Assembly: GCF_032884065.1 (NCBI RefSeq)
Contig: NW_027062660.1
Location: 372,001-436,000, forward strand
Direction: 5' to 3'
DNA length: 64,000 bases
Origin: Artemia franciscana
Taxonomy: Eukaryota > Arthropoda > Branchiopoda > Anostraca > Artemiidae
In this document: positions 23,180 to 33,309 of the stretch, piece by piece
Layout of the letters: each line of letters begins with the position of its first letter
Position numbering within the stretch: the first letter of the stretch is position 1
The notes under the pieces: generated by a model
What the model was told of the DNA's origin: nothing
Database searches by the model: none
The model's input: only the letters and a program-made list of their open reading frames with translations
Translations under genes and position numbers: made by a program

Positions 23180-24441
23180 TATGTGTGCTCACGATATATT
23201 GCTCAGCTGTAACTTAATAGGTAAGAAGCTTAGCGTTCTTACCTAACATATGATAGTGCAAGAATTTCTGGATACTTATGATAAATTTTTTTTTCCAAAT
23301 AAAGCTGTTAAGTTTATCAAATAAAGCTATTTAATGGATTAGTAAGAATTGCGGGTTATGGACTACATGTTTAGAACTTAAGTGTCTAATGGAGCCTATT
23401 TCAAATAATCATGGTAATTATTCTAAGGTGGGGCTTAAATTCCTTTTCAGAATAATGAGTTTCAATATTCTGTTTAGCTAAACATTGTAAAGCCTATCAT
23501 GTAGAATTTGTTCATAGATATTTTATTTATTTCAGCCTAAACCTAGCACAAGTTTGAAGTCTAGCTCAAATAATTTAATCAAGGATTCCAATTCCAAATT
23601 CTTCCCTGTATCTTAGTTCTGAAGCTACTAAACAAACAAGACAAGAAAGACCTATCATTCACAGCTTCTTCGAAAACTAGTTTAAGTTATGAAACTAGGT
23701 CAATAATTGATAGTAACTTTCTTTCAATTTAAATATACAAAGTTGATTAGATTTTATCTGAATTTATTCTGGTATTTATAATGAACAAATTAATAATACA
23801 AGGAACAAAATAACAATCAGATATATAGAACTTTGTTATTAACTTTTAAGTTGCTGTGTTATTTCAAGTAAGCGGGAGATGAGCAAAAAATAAATTCAGA
23901 AACCTCATCTTCTGTATGCTATTTTGTATAACGGTTTACCTTATTAGCGTTCTGGAAATTTGGCTTCCTCCATAATGTCACTTCCTTAACACTAAATAGT
24001 AATAATAGTGCTTTCTTCCATATTCAAATTCGCCAAAATTTGTATAATTTACAATTTTGTAATAGAAAGTGATAATTTTGTTTACACTGTTAAATTTTTG
24101 CTTACCTTCGTGCATAGGGTCAAGATTTCATATTGCTGATTTCTCCTTTTTCTCACTAAATTATCAAAATGAAAGGAACATCATTTATTCTTAAGCATTT
24201 TCAAAGAGAGAAGGACTGAGAGAAAAATTAAGGTCAGCAATAAAATACAAAAGATCCGTAACCAAATTTTCACCACGAATACTATTGTTTTTTTTTTCAG
24301 TTCCAATATTAGAAATAATAAACGCTTCTACAAAAATTTTGAATTTGGATCTCATTCATTTCTAGCAAATGCTAAATGCTAAATATACGATAGAAACAAA
24401 AGCTTAGTTGAAAATATGCCTAATTGGATAACTAAGATGTT
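23180..24441. other. Unassigned single-copy-looking stretch
   Basis: About 1.26 kb of AT-rich DNA without recognisable coding sequence or any of the repeat families of this window. It is one of the few candidate single-copy intervals. Confidence 0.45.
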
Positions 24442-24786
24442 GAAGCCGCCGTACCCAAGTCGATTGGTACGCTGGTTTTAGGATCCTTTGCACGAGATGG
24501 CGATGGTTCGAATCCTAATGTACCCAGATATTTGGTTTGGGACGAGGGGCAGAGGTGTAACAATATAGTATCAAAGTATAATATAAGTATACAGTATAAA
24601 AGAGTCGACCCAGCTCTAATTGAAAACTTGGAGAAATCTGGGGAAGGTAAACAGGAATGGTGCACAAAAATACAGGATAGATGGCCCTCTTCCCCGCATT
24701 GCACTTCCTGGCTGAAGAGCTTTGAGACAGAAATTAGCAGTTCGGACCCTAAGGGTCTACTGCTGCATCCTTTACCTTTTTTTTTA
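24442..24786 (+). mobile_element. tRNA-derived SINE, copy 1
   Basis: The head is tRNA-like with an RNA polymerase III A box (TGGTACGCTGG, 24465-24475) and a B box (GGTTCGAATCC, 24505-24515) ~30 bp apart. The body (CGACCCAGCTCTAATTGAAA, GGGGAAGGTAAACAGGAA, CATTGCACTTCCTGGCTGAA) recurs in reverse at 55994-56320. The tail is TCCTTTACC followed by T9. It is transcribed by Pol III and mobilised by LINE enzymes if active. The 146-codon antisense frame here is not a gene. Positions 24787-25060 show nothing recognisable. Confidence 0.85.
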
Positions 24787-25059
24787 ATATGTTGAATGCA
24801 TGCATCATGATGTACAGCATAACCAAATACAATATGGACGGTTCTATATTGGTCAAATGGCAAAAATAACAAACAAAAAAGTATAATCAGAATAGTTTCT
24901 GAGAGTGAGCTACTTTTTATACAAAAAATGGAATTTCTGAATATATTCTATGCTTAGAAGATTAATCAAGGGTTAGATGTTAGGACCTGTGATTCTTATA
25001 AAGTTAAAAATTTCATTAAATTTTTCCAATAACATTTTATATTTTCCACACGTTTTGCC

Positions 25060-25321
25060 TCGTTTTTCAATGTTGCGTCTTTTCCAAAATGTTTGCCTTC
25101 TCTAAAATAAAAATTGAGCATCTTGGTTCAGTTATTTCTTCATTGATATTTTTTACATCCATAACAAGAGTCCTGGTGTTTGTGTGTCCATTGCAGCCAT
25201 TTGACTTTTTTTTAAACCAAACAATGAAAAGTATAAACACTACTATAAGAGAAAGTGTAAATTTGAATCCATTTATTTTTAATAGGTACTCGATATCAAA
25301 TGTAACACAAAACTTATCTTA
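25060..25321 (-). repeat. BTB locus copy A, 3' flank (left half)
   Basis: The text TGCCTCGTTTTTCAATGTTG through AAAACTTATCTT matches 30268-30536 (copy B) and 51285-51490 plus 51550-51770 (copy C), which lie just downstream of the BTB reading frame on the minus strand. In copy A this flank is separated from the BTB remnant at 27153 by a HEL insertion. Confidence 0.7.
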
Positions 25322-27152
25322 AACAAGAGCTAAGAGCTCATATGGCACTTGTGACGAGGTCGGAAGAGCCGAGAGCTCATATGGTACGAGGTCGAAAGAG
25401 CCAAGAGCCAAGAGCTCATTAAGATCTGGTCACCCTTTCGTAAGTTACAAATACCTCAATTTTCAAAATTACCTCCCCCCTCCCAATTCCACCAAAGAGA
25501 GCAGATCCGGTCCAGTTATGTCAGTCACGTATCTTAGACAGGTTTCTATTCTTCCCATCCAGTTTCATCCTGATCTCACCGCTTTAAGTATTTTCTAAGA
25601 TTTCCGGTCCCCCCAACTGCCCCCCCCCCCAATTACGTTTGATCCGGTTGAGATTTAAAATAAGATATCGGAGTTACGAGGTCCTTCTAAATATGAAGTT
25701 TCATGAAGATCCGATCACTCCTTCGTAAGTTAAAAATACGTTATTTTTCTTATTTTTCAGAATCCCCCCCCCCCTGCAATTGAGCGGATCCGTTCCAATT
25801 ATGTAAATTACGTATGCAAGACTTTTGCTTATTTTTCCAACCAAGTTTCATCCCATTCCCTCCAATCTAAGCGTTTCCCATCATTTTAGGTCTCCCCACC
25901 CCAAACTTCCCCCAATGTCACCAGATCCGGTCAGGATTTAAAATAAGAGCTTTGAGCCACGATATCCTTCTAAAAATCAAATTTCATGGAGATCCAATCA
26001 CCCGTTCGTAAGTTAAAAATACCTCATTTTTCTAATTTTTCAGAATTAACCCCCCCCCCCCAACTACCCAAAAGAGAGCGGATCCGTTCCGTTTATGTCA
26101 ATCATCTATCTAGGACTTGTGTTTATTTTTCCCACCATGTTTCATCCCGATCCCTCCACTCTAAGTGTTTTCCAAGTTTTAGGTTTCCCCCTCCCAACTC
26201 CCCGCCCCCATCACCAGATCCGGTCGGGATTTAAAATAAGAGCTCTAAGACACGATATCCTTCTAAACATCAAATTTCATTGAGATCCGATCACCCGTTC
26301 GTAAGTTGAAAATACCTCATTTTTCTAATTTTTAAGACTTACTCCCCCCCCCCCAACTACCCCAAAGAGAGCAAATAAGTTCCGATTATGTCAATCATGT
26401 ATCTGGGACTTGCGCTTATTTTTCCCATCAAGTTTCATCCCGATCCCACTACTCTAAGTGTTTTCCAAGATTTTAGGTTTCCCCCCTCCAACTCCCCCCA
26501 ATGTCATCAGACCCAGTCGGGATTTAAAATAAGAGCTCTGAGACACAAAATCATTCCAAACATCAAATTTCATTAAGATCCAATCACCCGCTCATAAGTT
26601 AAAAATACTTCATTTTTTCTATTTTTCCGAATTAACCGGCCCCTACTCCCCCCCCCCAGATGGTCAAATCGGGGAAAACGACTATTTCTAATTTAATCTG
26701 GTCCGGTCCCTGATACGCTTGCCAAATTTCATCGTCCTAGCTTACCTGGAAGTGCCTAAAGTAGCAAAACCGGGACTTTAGGTTTTCCCCCTCCAACTCC
26801 CCCCAATGTCATCAGATCCGGTCGGGATTTAAAATAAGAGCTCTAAGTCACAATATCATTCCAAACATCAAATCTCATTAAGATCCAAATACCCGCTGAT
26901 AAGTTAAAAATACTTCATTTTTTTCTATTTTTTGCGAATTAACCGGGCCCCCACTCCCCCCCAGATGGTCAAATCGGGAAAAAGACTATTTCTAATTTAA
27001 TCTGGTCCGGTCCCTGATACGCTTGCCAAATTTCATCGTCCTAGCTTACCTGGAAGTGCCTAAAGTAGCAAAACCGGGACCGACAGACAGACCGACAGAC
27101 CGACAGAATTGGCGACTGCTATATGTCACTTGGTTAATACCAAGTGCCATAA
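25322..27152 (+). mobile_element. HEL (Helentron/HINE-like) element, complete copy
   Basis: 5' block: AACAAGAGCTAAGAGCTC with a sub-terminal ATGGCACTTG (25342-25351). Core: about five ~290 bp units, each with a poly-C run, GTATCTAGGACTTGTGCTTA-like text, AAGTTTCATCCCGATCCCTC and GTCGGGATTTAAAATAAGAG. The 3' block: AATCGGGAAA, GTCCTAGCTTACCTGGAAGT, GACAGACC repeats, then a perfect hairpin CACTTGGT-TAAT-ACCAAGTG (27127-27146) overlapping CAAGTGCCAT, the inverted match of the 5' motif. The left flank (CTTATCTTAA) and right flank (AAAATGTTT) are contiguous in BTB copies B (30530-30545) and C (51480-51496), which defines both ends. No transposition enzyme is encoded, so it depends on a helper. Confidence 0.75.
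26457..27078 (+). repeat. Tandem duplication of the HEL 3' module
   Basis: Inside the complete HEL copy, the ~300 bp from TTTAGGTTT.CCCCCTCCAAC to AGTAGCAAAACCGGGAC occurs twice in a row (about 26475-26775 and 26776-27078) with few differences. The duplicated part includes the AGATGGTCAAATCGGGAAA block that is single in other copies. Confidence 0.8.
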
Positions 27153-27818
27153 AAATGTTTCTCTGGATGAATAATATGAAAACTACACGCAATGGGTGAA
27201 TTCGAAAGGTATGACAGTGCTAAGTCACATGAATGAATTCCTTCGCAGTCAGCATTAACATGGTATGGATAGCTACCATCATGACCGCAGTTTTGCATAT
27301 GAGACTTCTACCTTTACATCCATTTTGCAAAACTTGTTTGAAGTATTTTGTAGAACACTTGTCTATTGCATTTATATATTTGAGGGATTTTTCAAGTGCC
27401 ACTTTAATCCCTTGGAACTTGTGACAAATATGGAGATTCTCTAATAGGGATATAACATTTTGTCTGGAAAATCTTCACATATCTATAATTCCTGTAATTT
27501 CCAAAGCCACGACCGATCTTATTTCAGAGTCCTGGGATAGCCAACTATTAAGTGCCTTAAAAAAACCTTAAAATCTTTCATACGGGCTGTTTCTCGATGC
27601 AGCTAAACTATATCTAGCTAATGCTATAAATTAAGGAACATTGAAATTGTTAACAAATTTGGGAATTTCTTTCCCTTCTGCAATCATAAGAGCCATCTCT
27701 TTCATAGCAACCATTTTTTTTAACATCGTCACCATAAGTGAAGAAAATACTGTCAAGCAACTTTACATCTTGTTTCACAAAATATCTTTGGAGCAAATAT
27801 TCAGCTATTTCCTCTTCA
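27153..27818 (-). pseudogene. BTB/POZ gene copy A, truncated pseudogene
   Basis: On the minus strand this matches about residues 108-300 of the intact relative at 51759-52769 (text such as PKFVNNFN, ARYSLAA, EIIGII). In-frame stops occur at 27631-27633 and 27568-27570. The N-terminal BTB domain is gone: homology ends at ~27818 where a LINE fragment begins. The 3' flank has been split off by the HEL insertion at 25322-27152. No product is expected. Confidence 0.85.
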
Positions 27819-27839
27819 ACTGAGGAAATACTGACTCAC

Positions 27840-28295
27840 TGAGTAATTTCTCACTGAGATGAAGACGAACTCAGACAAATACGGATCTTTAATCCAGAAT
27901 ACCAAGAGCGAAGGACTCGAATGACAGCTAGGGGCAATCCAGCATAGATTAAAGCGAGCAGTGCAGATGCATGAGAAATGTTATCAAAGGCCCCTTTGAT
28001 ATCAACCAAGAGGGCATATAGCGGTTGACCAGATATTCTCGCTTCTTCAATAACTTTGCTGAAAGATGCATGGGCGTGGTCACATCCCAAACCTCTCTTG
28101 AAACCAACTTGATTAGAACCAACGTGAAGAATTTCAAGAAGATCCTTCAAACACAACTCAAACACTTTCCCAATCATAGAACCCCTAGTAATTGGCCTCC
28201 AGGAACTACAAGGTGACAAGTCTTTCTTCCCACTCTTAGGAATAGGCGTAACTATGCCAATATAGAATGATGATGGTACTAAACCATTAATAAGT
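27840..28295 (-). pseudogene. LINE reverse transcriptase fragment (motif A region)
   Basis: The minus-strand frame (122 codons from 28219, extendable to ~28290 by homology) reads in family order: GIVTPIPKSGKKDLSPCSS, WRPITRGSMIGKVFE, QVGFKRGLGCDHA and YALLVDIKGAFDNISHA. The last holds the catalytic D of RT motif A (27971-28012). These are the fingers/palm blocks of a non-LTR retrotransposon RT. The YADD block and everything after motif A are missing, and no start is present. It truncates BTB copy A. Confidence 0.8.
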
Positions 28296-28309
28296 AAATA
28301 AGTAAATTA

Positions 28310-29460
28310 GTTATGGTCTAGGAAAAAAAGCCCAAGGGAACATACAAAACTACAAGAAAAAACGAATCAATAAAATTCTAATTTTATAATGTGCCACACT
28401 TTTCTATTATTCAGATTATCATGCTTCCTTAAACTGTTATCCAAATTATAAGAAAAAACGGCTCTTATTACAGACATTTAAACTAGAAGTCATTCCAAAA
28501 CTTAGTAAAAGCAACGAAGCATTATATCAGAATCACATCTATACTCCGCTGTTATAAAAATAAATGCTAAAATCCTAGTTTAGCTATTTCTTGCTATCTT
28601 GGAAAGAAGTTGGAAAGAAAAATGAAACTTTCAGCGGTACTTTGTATTATTCAGAACACACTAAATAACTGAAGTTAGGTTCATTCGTGAAACAAACTAC
28701 GAAGCAGGTACATTTTATGAGAAAATCCGGTTTCATAGCCACAAAGACAAGACCCAAAGACAAAGGTTAGGTTAGAATTCTAAGTTGTAATTTTACAATT
28801 TTCTTAATAAAGTATTATATTTTCATCATATTTTGTTTTATTTCATTAGATTTATCAAAATGTTGGGCTATATATTTTCAAATTAGGGGGGGGGCTTCTA
28901 TTCAATGCCTAACTTAACCTAGCCTAACCACCTCTGTATATAAAATATTTAATAAAAATGTTTCTGCATCGTAGTTTGTTTCACGAAAGAACCTAACTTC
29001 AATTATTGAGTGTGTTCTGAATAACACACATATACCCTTTCAGCAATGACCCTATGGCCAAAAACATACTCTTGGAATGTATTGCTAAGCTTCTATGTTA
29101 ACCCTCTTCGGATCTCCAAGTCTTAGAAAATGGCCTACTTGACAGGTTTAGGTTGCACCATATTGAAATTCTGACAAAACAACATTTTGTTAAACCCATA
29201 AAATAAAACCATAGCAATGTTTTTTTTTCTCTAAATTTAGGAAGTATATCTGCAAATCTTTGAAACCTTCTAAATTCGGAATGAGCAAAGTTGTGAAGCT
29301 GAAAACAATTTTGTTGTACTTCATTTAAGCAAAAGATCTGTTTGGCAAGGTTTTACTTCTATAGCACAAAAATTTTCTAAGGTCACTGCCCTCTAGAGGG
29401 AGAAGGAGTGAAGGAGGTGTTTCAAAATACCTTCCCTTGACGTACTTTGGTCTGTAGACC
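28310..29460 (+). repeat. M-unit dispersed repeat (BTB locus copy B flank)
   Basis: Starts ATGGTCTAGGAAAAAAAGCC and matches 49622-50640, with partial copies at 59038-59560 and 62982-64000. It contains a MITE (28643-29028) and ends in the CCCTCTAGAGGGAGAAGGAG block. No coding potential is seen. In copies B and C it stands at the far 3' side of the BTB locus and is part of the same segmental duplication. Confidence 0.8.
28643..29028. mobile_element. MITE with ~70 bp terminal inverted repeats, copy 1
   Basis: The left arm TTATTCAGAACACAC ... GAAGTTAGGTTCATTCGTGA is mirrored on the right by TCACGAAAGAACCTAACTTC ... TGTGTTCTGAATAA. The middle (~240 bp) contains TATATTTTCAAATTAGGGGG and ACCTAACC. 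There is no ORF. Sister copies are at 49951-50215, 59155-59384 and 63155-63531. Confidence 0.75.
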
Positions 29461-29489
29461 CTTCCCTAAAAGTTTCATTTTCCAAACCT

Positions 29490-30066
29490 AACCCCTTTCC
29501 AAGATTCTTTTCCAGATTCTTCCCATCAAGTATCATCCCGATTTCTCCACTCTAAGCGGTTTTCAAGATTTCTGGTTTCCAGATTTCTGTTTCCCCCTCC
29601 ATCCCCTGACCCGATTTCAAAATACAGCATCCGAGACATAAGATCTATCTATATATCAAGTTTCACTAAGATCCGATCACCTATTCGTAAGAAAAAGATG
29701 CCTCAATTTTCACGTTTTCCAAAATTTCTGGTTTCCCTCTCCAACTCCCCCCAATGTAACCAGATCTGGTCGGGATTTAAAATAAAGGCTCTGAGACACG
29801 ATATCCTTCTAAATATCAAATTTCATTAAGATCCCATCACCCGTTCGTAAGTTAATAATACTGCAGTTTTTCTAATTTTTCCAAATTAACCGTCCCCCCC
29901 ATTCACCCCAGATGGTCGAATCGGGGAAACGACTTTCTAGTTTAATCTGGCCAAATTTCATCGTCCTAGCTTATCTGGAAGTGCCTAAACTAGCAAAACC
30001 AGGACAGACAGACCGACAGAATTTGCGATCGCTATATGTCACTTTTTAAATACCAAGTGCCATAAA
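29490..30066 (+). mobile_element. HEL copy, 5' truncated, hairpin decayed
   Basis: About two core units and the 3' block are present; the terminal hairpin is degraded to CACTTTTTAAATACCAAGTG. The same truncation and the same hairpin damage are found at 50670-51273, so this insertion predates the duplication of the BTB locus. Confidence 0.75.
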
Positions 30067-30606
30067 AAATGAGCATCTGAGTTCAGTTATTTCAGTCATT
30101 GAAAGTTCAGTTATTTTTGCCAGTTCATTTAATTGTAAAATTGCGAAAGGCTAAATTTGGTCTATTTTGAAATTTCTAGTACCTTCTTCTGGGAATCAAA
30201 AGTGGTATTGGGTTGCCGTTTCGTACTCTTTTGTACCATGGGCATCTGATATTTTCCATATGTTTTGCCTCGTTTTTCAATGTTGCGTCTTTTCCAAAAT
30301 GTTTGCCTTCTCTAAAATAAAAATTGAGCATCCTGGTTCAGTTATTTCTTCATTGATATTTCTTACATCCATAACAAGAGTCCTGGTGTTTGTGTGTCCA
30401 TTGCAGCCATTTGACTTGATTTTGTTTTTCAAAACCAAATAATGAAAAGTATAAACACTACTATAAGAGAAAGTGTAAATTTGAATCCATTTATTTTAAT
30501 AGGTACTCGATATCAAATGTAAAACAAAACTTATCTTGAAAATGTTTTTCTAGATGAATAATATGAAAACTACACGCAATGGGTGAATTCGAATGGTATG
30601 ACAGTG
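30067..30606 (-). repeat. BTB locus copy B, 3' flank
   Basis: Non-coding flank downstream of the BTB pseudogene, sharing text with 25060-25321 and 51285-51770 (for example CATTGCAGCCATTTG and TTGAATCCATTTATTTT). A minus-strand AATAAA (complement of TTTATT within ATCCATTTATTTTAATAGG, ~30490) is kept in the copies. It probably includes the old 3' UTR and poly(A) region. Confidence 0.6.
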
Positions 30607-31523
30607 CTAAGCCACATGAATGAATTCCTTCGTAGTTAGCATTATTATGTAGTATGGATAGCTTCCATCATGTTTGCAGTATATGTATCTGAGACTTCTA
30701 CCTTCACATCCATTTTGTAAAACTTCTTTGAAGCATTTTTTAGAACTCTTTTCCAATGCATTAATATATTTGAGTGATTTTTTAATTGATAGTTTGATCA
30801 CTTGGAACTTTTCAGAAAGATGGAGATTCCCTAATAGAGATATAACATTTGGTCTGGAAAAGCTTTGCATATCTATAATTCCTATAATTTCCAAAGTCGC
30901 AACCGATCTTTTTTCAGAGTCTTGGGATAGCCAACTGTAAAGTGTCTTTAAAAAACCTTGATATCGTTCAAATGTGCTGTTTTTCAATGCATCAAAACTA
31001 TATCTAACTAGTTCTATAAAATCAGGATCATTAAAATTGTTAACAAATTTGGGAGTTTCTTTCCCTTCTGCAATCATAAGACCCATCTCTTTTATAATAG
31101 CCGTTTTTTAAATCGGCCACCATAAGTGAAGAAAACACTGTCAAGCAACTTTACATCTGGTTTCATAAAATATCTTTGGAGCAAATATTCAGCAATTTCC
31201 TCTTTAATACCAAAAAAGTTGTACTTTTCCACAATGTAAGTAAATGCATATCTGTTCATTGTTTCGAAACCAGACACAGTACCTTCTTTATAGAAATCTA
31301 TTATAATTTTCATGGTTTGAAAATTCACATCATTGGCTTGAATAAGATTTGTTCGTTTTTCAAGCATTTCTGATTCGAGCATGGCCTTGAAGACATCACT
31401 AACAGCTGTTAAAAGGGATTTCTTGACTTCAACGTCACCACTATCACATCGAATAGTAGACATTGGGCTTTCTTGCATATTGAAATGAGTCAAAATTTGT
31501 TTAAGGCCAGAAACTCGACGCAT
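30607..31523 (-). pseudogene. BTB/POZ gene copy B, frameshifted pseudogene
   Basis: It aligns over its whole length with the intact copy C. The first 143 codons (31523-31092) carry the BTB domain (VKKSLLTAVSDVFKAMLES, IDFYKEG). A one-base deletion in an A-run (complement at ~31103-31112) shifts the frame just after the FFTYG segment. The remaining 159 codons continue in the next frame from 31086 to 30607, with EGKETPKFVNNF, YSWLSQDSEKRS and IIGIIDM. The C-terminal Cys/His cluster is also altered (several Cys lost). The upstream AG acceptor-like site has changed from TTTTTACAG to TTTTTAGAG. Confidence 0.85.
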
Positions 31524-33304
31524 CTCTCTAAAAAGAATAAATAAAATATGGGAATTATAGGATTGACTGGGGAGGAGGTCGGTATATTAGTTTGAAAATG
31601 AACATTCAATACCGGATTTTGGCAAGTAAATTGTTGAGATTTTGTAATTTTTGACAAGAATACCCTCGGCCTCTTGGGTTTTATAAATGGTATCTTTACT
31701 CACACTTAAAGCTGTAGCGTTGATTTTGGAAAAAGTTAAATGCCTTTTTTATATTCTTGATTATTTCTTTAGTCAATTTGTATGAAAAACGTAATCCCAG
31801 AAACCCGAGGGGTACCTCATTCGATTAGAAATTAATAGATATAGTGTCACTTGTAAAATTCAAGTTATTTAGGTTTAATCAGCCCCTACTGTTCTGTTTC
31901 TTTCTGGACACCACGGTAGCCTATCCCCCCTCCCCTATGGCGTTGGTCAACATTTTCACAAAGCCATTTCAGCTGTGATAATTAAAAGTGCAACACATTC
32001 TTTTTTGGCCAAAAACGAGTTGTGTAGGCTATGTGTAATGGGTGAAGTAAGCACGAGGAATCAAAATGGTGTAGTCAGAATTGTCCTATCTCGTTTCTTT
32101 ACGTAGATAAAGGGACATAAGCCTCCAAATGGCGTATGTTTCTATTTATTAGGTCTTGTTGTCATTGAGAATGACAGAAGACAATTATCTTAAAGGGCTA
32201 GAAAATGGGGACCGACTTTTGTCTCCTTTTTTTGTCAAGGAAAAAACTTGTCCACTTTTTAAATTTATTTTTAAAATTTTAAAATTTTTAAATTTAAATT
32301 TAAAATTCTTAAATTTAAGATTTTTTTTTAATTTTTTAAATTTATTTTCAGAGTATCCTTGTCTTCAACATGTTCGTTGACACACAACTTTGCTGTTTAT
32401 ATTTCACTTTATCACGGAATTGAAGTGATATGGGTATATTCCATGAAATATTACTTCCGTGTATTTTTTTCCTGAGTATGTTTTTAAAAAGAGTGATTAG
32501 ATTCCCAGAAGAGATTCATAACCCGTGGTCAAAAATCCAATCGATTTGTATATTAGACCATAGTAGGCAAAAGTCTTATTTATATACTGAAACAGTTAAC
32601 AGTGTCTGCTTCTGGTTTTGGTACATATTGGCTTTATATGAATAAAGACCTTTTTATATACATTTACGGGCTTGACTGTCTTGGCTTGTGAAATTGTTAA
32701 TAGATTGTAAGCAGCCTTGGATGAACCAGCCAACTAAAACAAAAGAAAAGCTTACAAAGGATACATACGTCATAAAATAAATCTGAATTCCCTGGGAATA
32801 ATTGAATGGAATTTATACCACTGAAAAGAGCATAAAAATTTGGTTTAAAATATGTTATCAGGCTCATCCTTCAGAGCGACCACAGCCACCAAACTTTTTT
32901 CCGTTTTTGGCTCTCCGGAAAAGTCAGAAAAATGGCGTATGCAGCACTTTCATTTCATTGAAGAATTAACGACGCTTCTTGACTACTAAGGTCCCTGCGT
33001 CGGCCCTGCAGTGCATTCCTGCAGCGTGAACGTAAGCAGCACTTTTAACTATGTCAGCCTAAATTGTATAGATTAGGTAGAAAATAAAAAAAAACGTTAA
33101 GTCTTAGATGACATGACTAACGCAGTCCCAGGGATAAGGACCCTAAATTCTTAAATTGTCTCTCTCCTTATCCATATTGTTGGGAGTAAACGAGCTAAGC
33201 CCTGGCCTAGCAAAAAATATGACCCAAATCCTAGCTCAGGGTAAACAAAAAAAAACCTAACTTCTGAATCAATCCAGACTGGAGACTGACTCACTTCAAA
33301 AAGT
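31524..33304 (-). other. Upstream region of BTB copy B (duplicated)
   Basis: Non-coding sequence matching 52770-54350 of copy C. It includes a low-complexity TTTAAATTT-rich stretch (32255-32350) in place of the two hairpins of copy C. It also includes a nearly invariant block (32554-32770) with a minus-strand TATATAAAAAGG (32649-32660). A plus-strand open frame (32430-32645) ends on this block and shares its C-terminus with one at 53482-53775; its coding status is unproven. Confidence 0.6.
32554..32770 (-). promoter_or_regulatory. Conserved block with TATA-like box, copy B
   Basis: About 217 bp differ from 53684-53897 at only about one position by eye, while flanking duplicated sequence shows many changes. 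On the minus strand, the direction of the BTB gene ~1 kb downstream, it contains TATATAAAAAGG (32649-32660) and a second TATATAAATA ~60 bp further on. It may be the promoter/first exon of the BTB locus, or a 3' exon of a small plus-strand gene with AATAAA at 32641. Undecided. Confidence 0.4.
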
Positions 33305-33309
33305 AATTA

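Noticed and set aside
24448..24530. Functional tRNA gene on the plus strand
   Set aside because: A and B boxes are present, but no acceptor-stem pairing was found and the sequence continues into a body shared with 55994-56320, so it is a SINE head.
24432..24872. 146-codon minus-strand protein gene
   Set aside because: It is antisense to the SINE and shows no domain; the other SINE copy does not keep the frame.
32430..32645. Small plus-strand gene ending with AATAAA (also 53482-53775)
   Set aside because: Not called as CDS: the N-terminal halves differ completely between the two copies and no domain is visible. Kept only as an alternative explanation of the conserved block.
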